DNA from: Prado023 sp963753075
Lineage (GTDB): Bacteria; Actinomycetota; Actinomycetes; S36-B12; CAIYMF01
Direction of reading: 5' to 3'
Assembly: GCA_963753075.1 (NCBI GenBank)
Contig: CAVWAR010000012.1
Coordinates: 1-64,000 of the forward strand
Length of the DNA stretch: 64,000 bases
Part shown: one piece after another, positions 56,427-64,000 of the stretch
How positions within the stretch are numbered: the first letter of the stretch is position 1
Layout of the letters: each line of letters begins with the position of its first letter
The notes under the pieces: model-generated
The model's database searches: none
Seen by the model: the letters and a program-made list of their open reading frames with translations, nothing else
Told to the model about the DNA's origin: nothing
Translations under genes and position numbers: made by a program

Positions 56427-58118
56427 TCAGCGCAGCCAGGCCGCGGTGTCCGGCATGAGCCAGAACCCGCCGTCCCCCGGCTCCGGGTGATCCCCGCTGA
56501 ATGCGATCACCTCAGTGGCCGCGACGAGGGCCGACTCGTTGCCCATGTTCATTGCGACCAGCACGTGCGGGTCGGTGTCGCCTGCCGGACGGCGCAGGAC
56601 CAGGCAGGCGTCGCCGGGCTCGCTGACCCACGTGAGCTCGCCAGCGCCCAGGGCAGGTTCGGAGCGACGCAGCCGCAGGACGGACCGGGTGAGCTCCAGC
56701 ATCGAGCCCGGGTCGTCGGTCTGCGCCTCAACGCTGAGTGATCCCCACTCCGCCGGCATCGGCAGCCAGGAAACCCTCGTCGGGCCGAAGCCGAACGACG
56801 GACCGGTTGTGGTCCAGGGCATCGGGACCCGGCATCCGTCGCGGAATCCCTCGTCGCCCCCAGTTCGGACGTAGGCCGGGTCCTGGCGTGCCGCCGGCGG
56901 CAGGTCGATCACCTCCGGAAGGCCCAACTCCTGGCCCTGGTAGATGTAGGCCGATCCGGGCAGGCCCAGCATGAAGACCATCGCGGCGCGGGCACGGGCC
57001 ACTCCCCGGACGTCGTCGGGGCGCACCTGCGGGGGGCGCGCCATGTTCGACCGCGGCATCTGGCCGCCCACCGCCTCCATGCCGTACTTCGTCCGGGCCC
57101 GGGGCACGTCGTGGTTCTCCAGGACCCAGGTGGAGGGCGCCTCCACCAGGCCGGGAGCGTGCAGGGAGCTGTCGATCACGGCCCGCAGTGTGCCTGCCTC
57201 CCACGGGGCCTTGAGGTAGTCGAAGTTGAAGGCGGTGTGCAGCTCGTCGGGTCGCAGGTAGGCGGCCAACGACTCGTCGGAGTCGACCCAGACCTCCCCG
57301 ACGAACGCCCGCGGAGGGTGGTAGGTGTTGGCGACCGCGCGCCACTCCCGCCAGATCTCGTGAACGCCCGGTTGATCCCACTGCGGCAGCGCGATGATCT
57401 CGCCGAGCGTTGAGCGCAGGCCACGGCCCTCGCCGGAGTCCGGGTATCCCGTGGCCTTGACAAGGCCGTGGGCCACGTCGATCCGAAACCCGTCGATGTC
57501 CCGGTCGAACCAGAATCGCAGGATGTCGAGGAAATGCGCCCGTACGTCGGGGTGGTCCCAGTTGAGGTCCGGTTGCCTGGAGTCGAACAGGTGCAGGTAC
57601 CACCATCCGGTCGGATCCCCACCTTCGTCGGGGATGGGGTCCCACGCAGGCCCGCCGAACACGCTGCGCCAGTCGTTCGGCGGGGTGGCCCCGTCGTCAC
57701 GCCCGCGAACGCAGTGGTAGCGGCTCCATGCCGCGGATCCCGGTTCGCTGGCCATGGCTTCGACGAAGAACGCGTGCTGGTCCGAGGTGTGGTTGGGCAC
57801 GATGTCGACGATCACCTTGAGGCCCAGGTCGTGGGCCTCCACGACCAGCGCCTCGACGTCGGCGACGTCACCGAACATCGGGTCGATCGAGGTGAAGTCG
57901 GTCACGTCGTAGCCGCCGTCAGCCTGCGGGGAGCGGTACCAGGGGCTGAACCAGACCGCATCAACACCCAGCCTGACCAGGTGCGCCAGGCGTGCTCGGA
58001 TCCCGGGGATGTCACCGAACCCGTCACCATCGGAGTCGGCCCAGGACTTCGGGTACACCTGGTAGATGACCGCGCTGCGCCACCAGTCCGCATCGGTCGT
58101 GATCGACATGGGCGTCAT
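56427..58118 (-). CDS. GH13 alpha-glucosidase / oligo-1,6-glucosidase type
   Basis: This 563-residue cytoplasmic GH13 enzyme releases glucose from malto- or isomalto-oligosaccharides, or sucrose-type substrates. The start DWWRSAVIYQVYPKSWADSD is the usual opening of oligo-1,6-glucosidase/alpha-glucosidase members. The conserved regions are visible: VIVDIVPNHTSDQH, DIDGFRIDVAHG with the nucleophile Asp, FVGEVW with the acid/base Glu, and VLENHDVPR with the third Asp. DIVPNH and a QPDLNWDHPDVR segment fit alpha-1,4/1,6-glucosidases. A second Met three codons in is an alternative start. Together with the amylase, ROK kinase and malQ, it points to maltodextrin use. Confidence 0.85.
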   Translation of the reverse strand: MTPMSITTDADWWRSAVIYQVYPKSWADSDGDGFGDIPGIRARLAHLVRLGVDAVWFSPWYRSPQADGGYDVTDFTSIDPMFGDVADVEALVVEAHDLGLKVIVDIVPNHTSDQHAFFVEAMASEPGSAAWSRYHCVRGRDDGATPPNDWRSVFGGPAWDPIPDEGGDPTGWWYLHLFDSRQPDLNWDHPDVRAHFLDILRFWFDRDIDGFRIDVAHGLVKATGYPDSGEGRGLRSTLGEIIALPQWDQPGVHEIWREWRAVANTYHPPRAFVGEVWVDSDESLAAYLRPDELHTAFNFDYLKAPWEAGTLRAVIDSSLHAPGLVEAPSTWVLENHDVPRARTKYGMEAVGGQMPRSNMARPPQVRPDDVRGVARARAAMVFMLGLPGSAYIYQGQELGLPEVIDLPPAARQDPAYVRTGGDEGFRDGCRVPMPWTTTGPSFGFGPTRVSWLPMPAEWGSLSVEAQTDDPGSMLELTRSVLRLRRSEPALGAGELTWVSEPGDACLVLRRPAGDTDPHVLVAMNMGNESALVAATEVIAFSGDHPEPGDGGFWLMPDTAAWLR

Positions 58119-58181
58119 CCTTGCCGAGCCTCACGGGCTTGTCACGACGGTCCAGACGTGACCAGCTGCGCGTGGCTTCAC

Positions 58182-58250
58182 CCTGGCCCCCGCGATCGGC
58201 CGGGGACGTGCGACCCGGGCCTTCGCCTGGCCCCCGCGATCGGCCGGGGA
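58182..58250. repeat. 25-bp direct repeat, two copies 44 bp apart
   Basis: A 25-base sequence beginning CCTGGCCCCCGCGATCGGCC occurs at 58182-58206 and 58226-58250 without mismatch. Each copy contains CCCCG and CGGGG arms around the palindrome CGATCG. Start-to-start distance is 44 bp, about four helical turns. Paired operators of a sugar-responsive regulator are possible. Confidence 0.75.
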
Positions 58251-58409
58251 GTGCGCGCCACCGTGACGTCGCTCGTCGTGTCGCTCCGAGCCGGCCCCTC
58301 CGAGGGGGCGGCAACGCGCTCACTTCGCGTGGGAGGTGGAGCCGGCGTCCGATCCCTGACGAGGTGGTCTCGCCGCGAGGTCCGGATCGTCACGAAGCAC
58401 GCTGGTCGC

Positions 58410-58415
58410 TAGGTT
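58410..58415 (+). promoter_or_regulatory. -10 box TAGGTT upstream of the aldo/keto reductase gene
   Basis: TAGGTT lies 6 nt upstream of the ATG at 58422, with no Shine-Dalgarno site; a leaderless transcript is expected. Confidence 0.45.
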
Positions 58416-58421
58416 GGCTCC

Positions 58422-59420
58422 ATGACCTCCTCCGCCGCACGGCAACCCATGAGCCGCAGGCCCCTCGGCGCCCGAAGCGGGCTGGCCGTGAGCGAAGTCG
58501 GGCTGGGGCTGTGGGCGGTCTCGGGCAGCGAATGGGGTCCGGTCCAGGACGAGGAGAACCTCGACGCGATCGAGGCTGCCCTGGAATCAGGCGTCACCTT
58601 CTTTGACACCGCAGACGTCTACGGCGGCGGTCACTCGGAGGAGCTGTTGGGGCGGGCGATGCAGGTGCGGCGTGACGCGTTCATCGTGGCTACCAAGATC
58701 GGCTGGATCGACTTCGACGGGCAGGCGAACCGCTCCCAGTACGACAGCGTCGAGAAGCTGGTGGCCGGTGTCGAGGGGGCATTGCGGCGCCTGGGCACTG
58801 ACCGCATCGATGTCATCCAGTGCCACGTGGGCTACCCGGAGCCGAACACGCAGGTGTTCATCGACGGGTTCCGCCAGCTCAAGGAGGCAGGCACGGTCCG
58901 GGCATGGGGTGTCAGCACCAGTGATCCCGAGCACCTGCGCCGGTTCAACGCCGACGGCGACTGCGACGTGCTGCAGACCGACTACTCCATCCTCAACCGC
59001 ACGGCCGAGGCGGAGCTCTTCCCCTACTGCCAGGAGAACGGGATCGGTGTCATCGTGCGGGGCCCGCTCGCGATGGGGCTGCTCACGGGCAAGTTCACCG
59101 CCGCCGACACCTTCCCGGAGGGGGACTTCCGCCGGGCCTGGATCGACGACCCGGCGCAGCATGAGCAGTTCCTGCGCGACCTGGCACTCGTGGAGCAGCT
59201 GCGTGAGGTGGTCCCCGAGGGCCAGACGATGGCGCAGTTCGCCCTGCGGTTCGTGCGCAGCCACTCGGAGGTGAGCACCGTGATTCCTGGAGCCAAGGAT
59301 CGCCGACAGGCCGAGTCCAACTCGGCCGCCGGGCTCCTGCCCCTGCTGTCGGCCCAGGAGAGCGCTGCCGTCGATCGCCTGGTCCTCCCGGGAGGCGGCC
59401 GGAAGATCTGGCCGGCGTAG
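58422..59420 (+). CDS. Aldo/keto reductase
   Basis: This 332-residue NADPH-dependent oxidoreductase has the AKR (beta/alpha)8 barrel. The catalytic tetrad is complete: Asp and Tyr in TFFDTADVYGGGHSE, Lys in FIVATKIGW and His in DVIQCHVGYPE. GIGVIVRGPLAMGLLTGKF and VSTVIPGAKDRRQAESN form the cofactor-binding end, with the latter contacting the 2'-phosphate of NADPH. The family acts on sugar aldehydes, quinones or small ketones; the substrate here is unknown. The start is set by the leaderless -10 box 6 nt upstream. Confidence 0.85.
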   Translation: MTSSAARQPMSRRPLGARSGLAVSEVGLGLWAVSGSEWGPVQDEENLDAIEAALESGVTFFDTADVYGGGHSEELLGRAMQVRRDAFIVATKIGWIDFDGQANRSQYDSVEKLVAGVEGALRRLGTDRIDVIQCHVGYPEPNTQVFIDGFRQLKEAGTVRAWGVSTSDPEHLRRFNADGDCDVLQTDYSILNRTAEAELFPYCQENGIGVIVRGPLAMGLLTGKFTAADTFPEGDFRRAWIDDPAQHEQFLRDLALVEQLREVVPEGQTMAQFALRFVRSHSEVSTVIPGAKDRRQAESNSAAGLLPLLSAQESAAVDRLVLPGGGRKIWPA

Positions 59421-59939
59421 GCCCAGGACCCTACTGATGGGCAACCGTGGTGCGGCCCAGGAGTGGGCACAGCGCTGAAGTCCTCCGAACGAGGTTCCGC
59501 GTGCTGCGTTGCAGGCCGCGGCCTGCCTGTCCGGCGGGGAGCGACTGAGCAGCTGGGACATCGCGGTGGATCTGGTCGATAGAGGGCTCGGCCGGGCGCC
59601 TGCTGCTGTGGTCCGCGCGTGTTGTGGTCGTTCCACCGGTCTGTCGGCGGGGCCTTTCGACCACATGTGGCGCAATGTGGGTCAACGGACGGCCGAGCAC
59701 GTCCTCTTTCGACCACAACTCATGCGATGTCCTGATCGCTACGTGCGGACCCGAGTGCGGGAGTCAGGAGGCGCACGCGCTCGGAGCAGTGGCGGGTACT
59801 GCGGCATCCGCGCCGGGCCGAGGGCGGTGCTGGTACTGGGTCTACGGGCGGGCCCACAGCAGGATGCCCGCAGGTAGACCGGTGGCCCACCCTGGGCTAT
59901 CGCAGGACCGCCCACCGGGTGTGGACTAGATTCGTCCCC
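59421..59939. other. 519-bp stretch without a convincing gene
   Basis: Open frames exist on both strands but show no family, no ribosome site and irregular codon use. CTTTCGACCACA occurs twice (59655 and 59706), and the first copy is part of a GACCACATGTGG palindrome. A plus-strand frame at 59509-59877 is the best candidate for a gene but is not supported. The right edge carries the glbO promoter. Confidence 0.4.
59927..59932 (+). promoter_or_regulatory. -10 box TAGATT upstream of glbO
   Basis: TAGATT lies 7 nt upstream of the GTG at 59940 and decides between that codon and the GTG at 59919. The latter would lie upstream of the transcript start. Confidence 0.5.
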
Positions 59940-60347
59940 GTGTCGACCAACCCTGCCAGCCACTTCGATCGGTTCGGCGGGCATGAGTTCTTCGACCTGC
60001 TCGTGGCCAGGTTCTACGCCGGCGTCGCCGAGGATCCCGAGCTGCGCCCGATGTACCCGGAGGCCGACCTCGGCCCGGCTGCCGAGCGCCTGCGGATGTT
60101 CCTCGAGCAGTACTGGGGCGGGCCGACCACGTACTCCCAGGAACGTGGCCACCCTCGGCTGCGGATGCGCCATGCGCCGTTCCCGATCGATGCCGCGGCC
60201 CACGACGCGTGGCTGCGGCACATGCGTGCCGCCCTGGATGAGGCCGTCCCGGCCGTGGGGATGTCCGCCCAGGACGAGGCCGAGCTGTGGGACTACCTGA
60301 CCCGCGCGGCGCACAGCATGGTCAACACCTACCCGGGCCCGGCCTGA
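59940..60347 (+). CDS. glbO: Group II truncated haemoglobin (GlbO)
   Basis: This 135-residue globin matches actinobacterial GlbO, a 2-on-2 haemoglobin linked to oxygen binding and protection at the membrane. The diagnostic blocks are all present: FFDLLVARFYAGVAEDPELR, MYPEADLGPAAERLRMFLEQ, YWGGPTTYSQERGHPRLRMR and HAPFPID. The proximal histidine is the His of RMRHAPF, and Trp in DAWLRHM is the conserved G8 residue of group II and III. The GTG start is set by the leaderless -10 box. It is a single gene. Confidence 0.88.
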   Translation: MSTNPASHFDRFGGHEFFDLLVARFYAGVAEDPELRPMYPEADLGPAAERLRMFLEQYWGGPTTYSQERGHPRLRMRHAPFPIDAAAHDAWLRHMRAALDEAVPAVGMSAQDEAELWDYLTRAAHSMVNTYPGPA

Positions 60348-60431
60348 CCGCTGGCTGACGTCACCTCGGCGATGAGCGCCCCCAGGGCTGTGCGGTTGGA
60401 CCCAGTCAGGGGCGCAATCGGGCCCGGCCGG

Positions 60432-61946
60432 CTACCCGGGGCCGCTCGGAACCGGACGACCGTGCTGCTCGGCGTCCCGCTCGACAGCGGCGGCGCTGAT
60501 CCGCTTGAGCATGGTGGGGAACACCGCCCCGTGGAACGGCAGGACCGAGTACCAGTACGCCTGGCCGGCCAGGCCGTGCGGGAAGAACGTGGCCCGCTGC
60601 CGCAGTGTCGATCGGCCGCCGTCGGCGGGGCCGACGTGGAACTCCAGCCACGCCAGCCCGGGCACCTTCATCTCCGCACGCAACCGCAGCAGGCTTCCGG
60701 GCACGACCTCCTCGACGCGCCAGAAGTCGCAGACCTCGCCGACCAGGAGGTCCTTGGGATGCCGCCGGCCCCGACGCAGCCCCGGCCCGCCGATCGCGCG
60801 GTCGAATCCGCCGCGGATCTCCCAGGCCCATTTCAGCGAGTACCAGCCGTTGTCCCCGCCGATCGACTCGACAACGTCCCACAGGGCCTCCGGCGACGCG
60901 TCGACGACGGTGCTGCGGTCGTCGGTGAACAGCGATCCGCCGGCCCAGTCGGGGTCCGTGGGCATCGGGTCGCTCGGCGCCCCGGGGATCGACGCATCCG
61001 ACCAGCGCGTGGCCACGTCGGCGTCCTGGACCCGCTTGAGGGCCAGCCGGACCGAGTCGTCGAAGCCGAGCAGCCCGCCGGTCGGGTCGGGGATGTAGGA
61101 GCGGATGTCGTCCTCGTGGCAGACGACCTCGTTGCGCAGTGAGGCAACCAGGGGCCGGGCGATCGAGCTGGGCACCGGGGTGATCAGGCCGACCCACCGC
61201 GACGACAACTCCGGCTGGAGCAGGTTGATCGGCAGGATGCGGCGCCGCTTGAGCCCGGAGACGGCCGCGAAGTGCTGCATCATCTGCTCGTAGGTCAGGA
61301 TGTCGGGCCCGCCGATGTCGAAGGTCCGGTTCACGTCCGGCGGCAGGTCCACACATCCGACGAGGTAGCGCAGCACGTCGCGGATGGCGATCGGTTGGAT
61401 CCGCGTGCGCACCCACCGCGGGGTGATCATCACGGGCAGCCGCTCGGTGAGGTAGCGCAGCATCTCGAAGGACAACGACCCGGAGCCGATCACTGTGGCT
61501 GCGCCGAGCGCCGCCGTGGGCACGCCGCTGGCCAGCAGGATGTCGCCGACCTCGGCCCGGGAGCGCAGGTGCTCGCTCAGGTCGTCATCGTGGGCCAGCC
61601 CGCCCAGGTAGATGATCCGGCCGATCCCCGCGTCCTTGGCGGCCCCGGCGAAGGTGCGGGCCACGGCTTCCTCGGTGCGTTCGAAGTCAGGTCCGGTGCC
61701 GATCGCGTGGATCAGGTAGTAGGCGACGTCCACGTCGGCCATCGCGCGCCCCAGGGCAGCGCGGTCGGAGGCATCGCCGACGGCGATCTCGACGTCACCG
61801 TGCCAGGGATGGTCGCGCAGTCGTTCCGGGTGTCGGGCCAGCACCCGCACGCGGTGGCCGGCTGCCAGCAGCTCCGGGACGAGGCGGCCGCCCACGTATC
61901 CAGTGGCGCCGGTCACGAGGCAGAGTCTGTCGGCGGCATCTCCCAT
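60432..61946 (-). CDS. NAD(P)-binding SDR fused to DUF2867
   Basis: This 504-residue protein joins an atypical extended SDR (residues 1-310) and a DUF2867 domain (about 330-495). The Rossmann motif LVTGATGYVGGRLVPELLA is at residues 9-27. YYLIHAIGTGPDFERTEEAV, IIYLGGLAHDD and RSRAEVGDILLASGV are typical of the YesF-like atypical SDR class. The C-terminal part (WYSLKWAWEIRGGFDRAIGG; YWYSVLPFHGAVFPTMLKRI) is characteristic of DUF2867. The fusion is common in actinobacteria, but its substrate is unknown. The SDR active-site Tyr-Lys pair is not evident, as in other atypical SDRs. Confidence 0.8.
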   Translation of the reverse strand: MGDAADRLCLVTGATGYVGGRLVPELLAAGHRVRVLARHPERLRDHPWHGDVEIAVGDASDRAALGRAMADVDVAYYLIHAIGTGPDFERTEEAVARTFAGAAKDAGIGRIIYLGGLAHDDDLSEHLRSRAEVGDILLASGVPTAALGAATVIGSGSLSFEMLRYLTERLPVMITPRWVRTRIQPIAIRDVLRYLVGCVDLPPDVNRTFDIGGPDILTYEQMMQHFAAVSGLKRRRILPINLLQPELSSRWVGLITPVPSSIARPLVASLRNEVVCHEDDIRSYIPDPTGGLLGFDDSVRLALKRVQDADVATRWSDASIPGAPSDPMPTDPDWAGGSLFTDDRSTVVDASPEALWDVVESIGGDNGWYSLKWAWEIRGGFDRAIGGPGLRRGRRHPKDLLVGEVCDFWRVEEVVPGSLLRLRAEMKVPGLAWLEFHVGPADGGRSTLRQRATFFPHGLAGQAYWYSVLPFHGAVFPTMLKRISAAAVERDAEQHGRPVPSGPG

Positions 61947-62010
61947 GGGCCCAGTGTGCCGGTCCTCGGGCTGGGTGCAACTGCGTGCCCCTACGCGGGA
62001 CGGTGGACGG

Positions 62011-62994
62011 TCAGTACACCCCGTCCACCGGGGCGCCGGTGCCGGGAGTGATCGGGATGCCGTCGGGATCGAAGCCCATCGGCCGAGTGATCACTGGGAC
62101 GACGATGCCGTGCTCGTCGAAGGCCCCCTTGAGCCGCTCGCGCAGCTCCCGGGTCAGCGGGATCTGCTGCGCCGCGCGGGCCTTGGCCAGGACCTTGATG
62201 TAGACGGCCTCCCCGGACACCGCCTCAACTCCGGCGAAGATGGGCCGGCCGAGCATCCGTTGGCGGGTCTCCGGGTCGTTGAACATGTCATTGCCGACCT
62301 CGAGGACCACCTCGCGGACCGCGGCCAGGTCCGACTTGTACGACACAGGGATCACGGCCGCAGCCATGGTCCAGCCCTGCGACTGGTTGGCGACGCGGAG
62401 GATCTCGCCGTTGCGCACGTACCAGACGACCCCAGACGGGTCCCGCAGCCGCGTGACCCGCAGGGCGACCTCCTCGACGGTGCCGATGACCTCGCCGACG
62501 TCGACACGGTCGCCGACGCCGTACTGGTCCTCCACGATCATGAAGAAGCCCGACAGGTAGTCCTTGATCAGCGTCTGCGCGCCGAAGCCCAGCGCCACGC
62601 CGACCACACCGGCGCTGGCCATGATCGGAGCGATGTTGACGCCCAGCTCGGTGAGGATGATCAGGGCCGCCGTGCCCCAGATCACCAGGACGAGGCCGCT
62701 CTGCAGCAGCTGGCCGACGGCGTGTGCGCGCTGTTCGCGGCGCTGGGACATGATCATGGACTGGAGCTCGACGGTCGCCTCGGGCGTGTCGGTCATCGAG
62801 TCCTCGCGGCTGCGCCCTGAGGCGACCCAACGCTTCACCGATCGGCGGATGATTCGCGCTCCGACGAGGTGCAGCAGGGTGGCGACCCCGACCACGATGA
62901 GGATGGTGATGGCGGTGCTGGAGAACCCCGCCAGCCATTCCCAGAACGTCTCAGGGGTGGCGGAGTCGCTGGTGTCATCTGCGAGGGGATTCAC
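62011..62994 (-). CDS. Small-conductance mechanosensitive channel (MscS family)
   Basis: This 327-residue membrane protein is an MscS-type channel that opens under membrane tension. Two or three transmembrane helices lie in the first 150 residues, including ITILIVVGVATLLHLVG. The pore helix TM3 is the Gly/Ala-rich segment IMASAGVVGVALGFGAQTLI, followed by KDYLSGFFMIVEDQYGVGDRV (split over the membrane edge), the MscS hallmark. A cytoplasmic beta domain and cage follow. The GTG start at 62994 is supported by a TAGGGT box 6 nt upstream on the same strand (63001-63006), another leaderless start. Confidence 0.88.
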   Translation of the reverse strand: MNPLADDTSDSATPETFWEWLAGFSSTAITILIVVGVATLLHLVGARIIRRSVKRWVASGRSREDSMTDTPEATVELQSMIMSQRREQRAHAVGQLLQSGLVLVIWGTAALIILTELGVNIAPIMASAGVVGVALGFGAQTLIKDYLSGFFMIVEDQYGVGDRVDVGEVIGTVEEVALRVTRLRDPSGVVWYVRNGEILRVANQSQGWTMAAAVIPVSYKSDLAAVREVVLEVGNDMFNDPETRQRMLGRPIFAGVEAVSGEAVYIKVLAKARAAQQIPLTRELRERLKGAFDEHGIVVPVITRPMGFDPDGIPITPGTGAPVDGVY

Positions 62995-63086
62995 GCTGGC
63001 ACCCTAGCGCTGGGCGGTGGCTGGTGCGGGTCCATGTCCGCCCGGCGTGGGGCCTGCTGGGCGCGCGGCCCGCACCGTGAACGGCC

Positions 63087-63092
63087 TAGCCT
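63087..63092 (+). promoter_or_regulatory. -10 box TAGCCT upstream of the malQ unit
   Basis: TAGCCT lies 7 nt upstream of an ATG at 63100 and 116 nt upstream of the malQ GTG, predicting a transcript that starts at the short ORF. Confidence 0.4.
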
Positions 63093-63099
63093 GACACCG

Positions 63100-63237
63100 A
63101 TGCCCGTGCGAGCCTCGGGTCCGGATCCGGGTCCGCGCCCGGGACGGGCAATCCGAGTTCGGGACCGCATCGGCCAGGACGTCCGACACATGACTGGAGG
63201 CCACCGCTGTGAGTGCAGATCGACCGGCGAAGCGTGA
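63100..63237 (+). CDS. Candidate 45-residue leaderless upstream ORF overlapping malQ
   Basis: The ATG at 63100 opens a 45-codon frame (beginning MPVRASGPDPGPRPG) with a TAGCCT box 7 nt upstream. It ends at 63237, so it overlaps the first codons of malQ (GTG 63209) in another frame. Near the end it carries CEC. It may be a regulatory upstream ORF or only an untranslated leader. No homology is recognised. Confidence 0.25.
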   Translation: MPVRASGPDPGPRPGRAIRVRDRIGQDVRHMTGGHRCECRSTGEA

Positions 63238-64000
63238 CGATTCCACCGGGATGCCGTCACCGGACGAGGCAGTGCAGCCGCCCGCGGCGCCCGTCCTCGT
63301 GGAGCCCGAGTGGGTCGAGCCGAGTCAGGAGCTGATCGAGCTCGCCCGCTCCTACGGCGTCGCGGTGGAGTACTGGGACCAGTCCGGTGGGTACCACCGG
63401 GTCGGGGCCGCCACCATCATGGCGGTGCTCGCGGCGCTCGAGGTGGATGTCAGCTCGCCCGATGCGATCTGGACCGCGCTCTACGATCGCCGCAACGCCC
63501 CATGGCGACGGATGATCCCGCCGGTGTTCGTCACCAGGGCGGGGTCGGACAACCAGTGCTGGGTGCACGTCCCCCATGGTGACGCCGTGTCCATGTGGGT
63601 CGATCGGGAGCAGGGCGGCGACGCCTGGTTCCTCGACCAGGTGGATCGCTGGGTGGAGCCGCGGCACGTCGACGGGGTCCTCGTCGGTGAGGCCACGTTC
63701 CGGATCCCGTGGGACCTGCCCCTGGGGTGGCACACGCTGTGGGCGCGCTCCGAGGGTGCTGACGGTGTGGTGCGGGAAGCCTCCTGCCCGCTGGTCGTCA
63801 CCCCCGAGCGGCTTGATCCGCCGGCCCTGGCCGCCGGCCGCCAGTGGGGCTTCATGACCCAGGTGTACTCGATGCGATCCGAGGGCTCCTGGGGTGTTGG
63901 TGACCTGGTCGACCTGGCCGACCTGGCCGCGTGGAGCGGTCATGCGGAGGGCGCCGACTTCGTCCTGGTCAACCCCATGCACGCTTCGCTGCCGATCGCT
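63209..64000 (+). CDS. malQ: 4-alpha-glucanotransferase (MalQ), 3' end beyond the window
   Basis: MalQ (amylomaltase) transfers maltosyl units between alpha-1,4-glucans in the cytoplasm. The window holds the first 264 codons. Residues about 30-200 are the extra N-terminal domain typical of actinobacterial MalQ (IELARSYGVAVEYWDQSGG; VGAATIMAVLAALEVD; WRRMIPPVFVTR; LPLGWHTLWARSEGADG). The catalytic barrel begins with WGFMTQVYSMRSEGSWGVGD, followed by LVDLADLAAWSG and GADFVLVNPMHA (Leu-Asn-Pro motif). Catalytic residues lie beyond the end. The GTG has GGAGG 9 nt upstream. Confidence 0.88.
   Translation, partial: MSADRPAKRDDSTGMPSPDEAVQPPAAPVLVEPEWVEPSQELIELARSYGVAVEYWDQSGGYHRVGAATIMAVLAALEVDVSSPDAIWTALYDRRNAPWRRMIPPVFVTRAGSDNQCWVHVPHGDAVSMWVDREQGGDAWFLDQVDRWVEPRHVDGVLVGEATFRIPWDLPLGWHTLWARSEGADGVVREASCPLVVTPERLDPPALAAGRQWGFMTQVYSMRSEGSWGVGDLVDLADLAAWSGHAEGADFVLVNPMHASLPIA

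Larger units (their letters stand above)
58119..58421. other. 303-bp divergent promoter region between the GH13 and aldo/keto reductase genes
   Basis: There is no gene here. It contains two copies of a 25-bp repeat (58182-58206 and 58226-58250) and, at the right edge, the TAGGTT -10 box of the next gene. Confidence 0.6.

Noticed and set aside
59509..59877. 123-codon plus-strand frame upstream of glbO as a gene
   Set aside because: No ribosome site or -10 box at the right distance, no recognisable family, and irregular codon use.

Overview
This window is a high-GC, gene-dense stretch of an actinomycete (Actinomycetota) chromosome. The evidence is the strong G/C bias at third codon positions, the typical actinobacterial families (GlbO-type haemoglobin, DUF2505, DUF2254, DUF2236, Abhydrolase_9, NDH-2, EttA) and many starts with a TANNNT -10 box only 6-9 nt upstream, the mark of leaderless mRNAs. 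The order or genus cannot be fixed from the sequence alone.

Region 1 (1-9.9 kb) looks like a defence island next to a tRNA-Arg(UCU) gene: type I restriction-modification genes hsdM, hsdS and hsdR, a YgjP-like metallopeptidase and an OLD-type ATPase/TOPRIM protein. Almost every gene here is broken by small indels although the encoded residues between breaks stay conserved, so either the local consensus is poor or the island decayed very recently. Region 2 (10-25 kb) is mixed housekeeping and membrane genes: DUF429, nagB, a SulP remnant with internal deletions, an enoyl-CoA-reductase-like SDR, a DUF2236 protein, a P1 peptidase, a DUF368/PopT polyprenyl-phosphate transporter, NDH-2, an intact SulP, a ROK sugar kinase and a GH13 amylase.

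Region 3 (24.8-43.3 kb) is the centrepiece: a compact secondary-lipid or PUFA-synthase-like locus. One minus-strand run encodes an FMN enoyl-reductase/nitronate-monooxygenase protein, an acyl-CoA dehydrogenase, a 3043-residue megasynthase (KS-AT-KS-ACP x5-KR-DH) and a 1638-residue biotin/carboxyltransferase protein related to eukaryote-type acetyl-CoA carboxylase but with a collapsed biotin carboxylase domain. A head-on Sfp-type phosphopantetheinyl transferase closes the locus. Upstream of the run lie a CCTACG-N4-CGTAGG operator and a perfect CRP-like TGTGA-N6-TCACA palindrome. The inferred flow is malonyl-CoA supply, AT loading, elongation on five ACPs, KR/DH processing, then trans enoyl reduction. 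The product is unknown.

Region 4 (43.3-64 kb) holds an Abhydrolase_9 membrane protein, DUF2505, a MaoC-like hot-dog protein, a tandem RNase III-like protein, an SSB paralogue, EttA, DUF2254, a fused FAD/Fe-S D-lactate-dehydrogenase-type enzyme, a lipoprotein, an isochorismatase-family hydrolase, a GH13 alpha-glucosidase, an aldo/keto reductase, GlbO, an SDR-DUF2867 protein, MscS and the start of malQ. With the amylase and ROK kinase, the last glucan enzymes suggest maltodextrin/glycogen metabolism.
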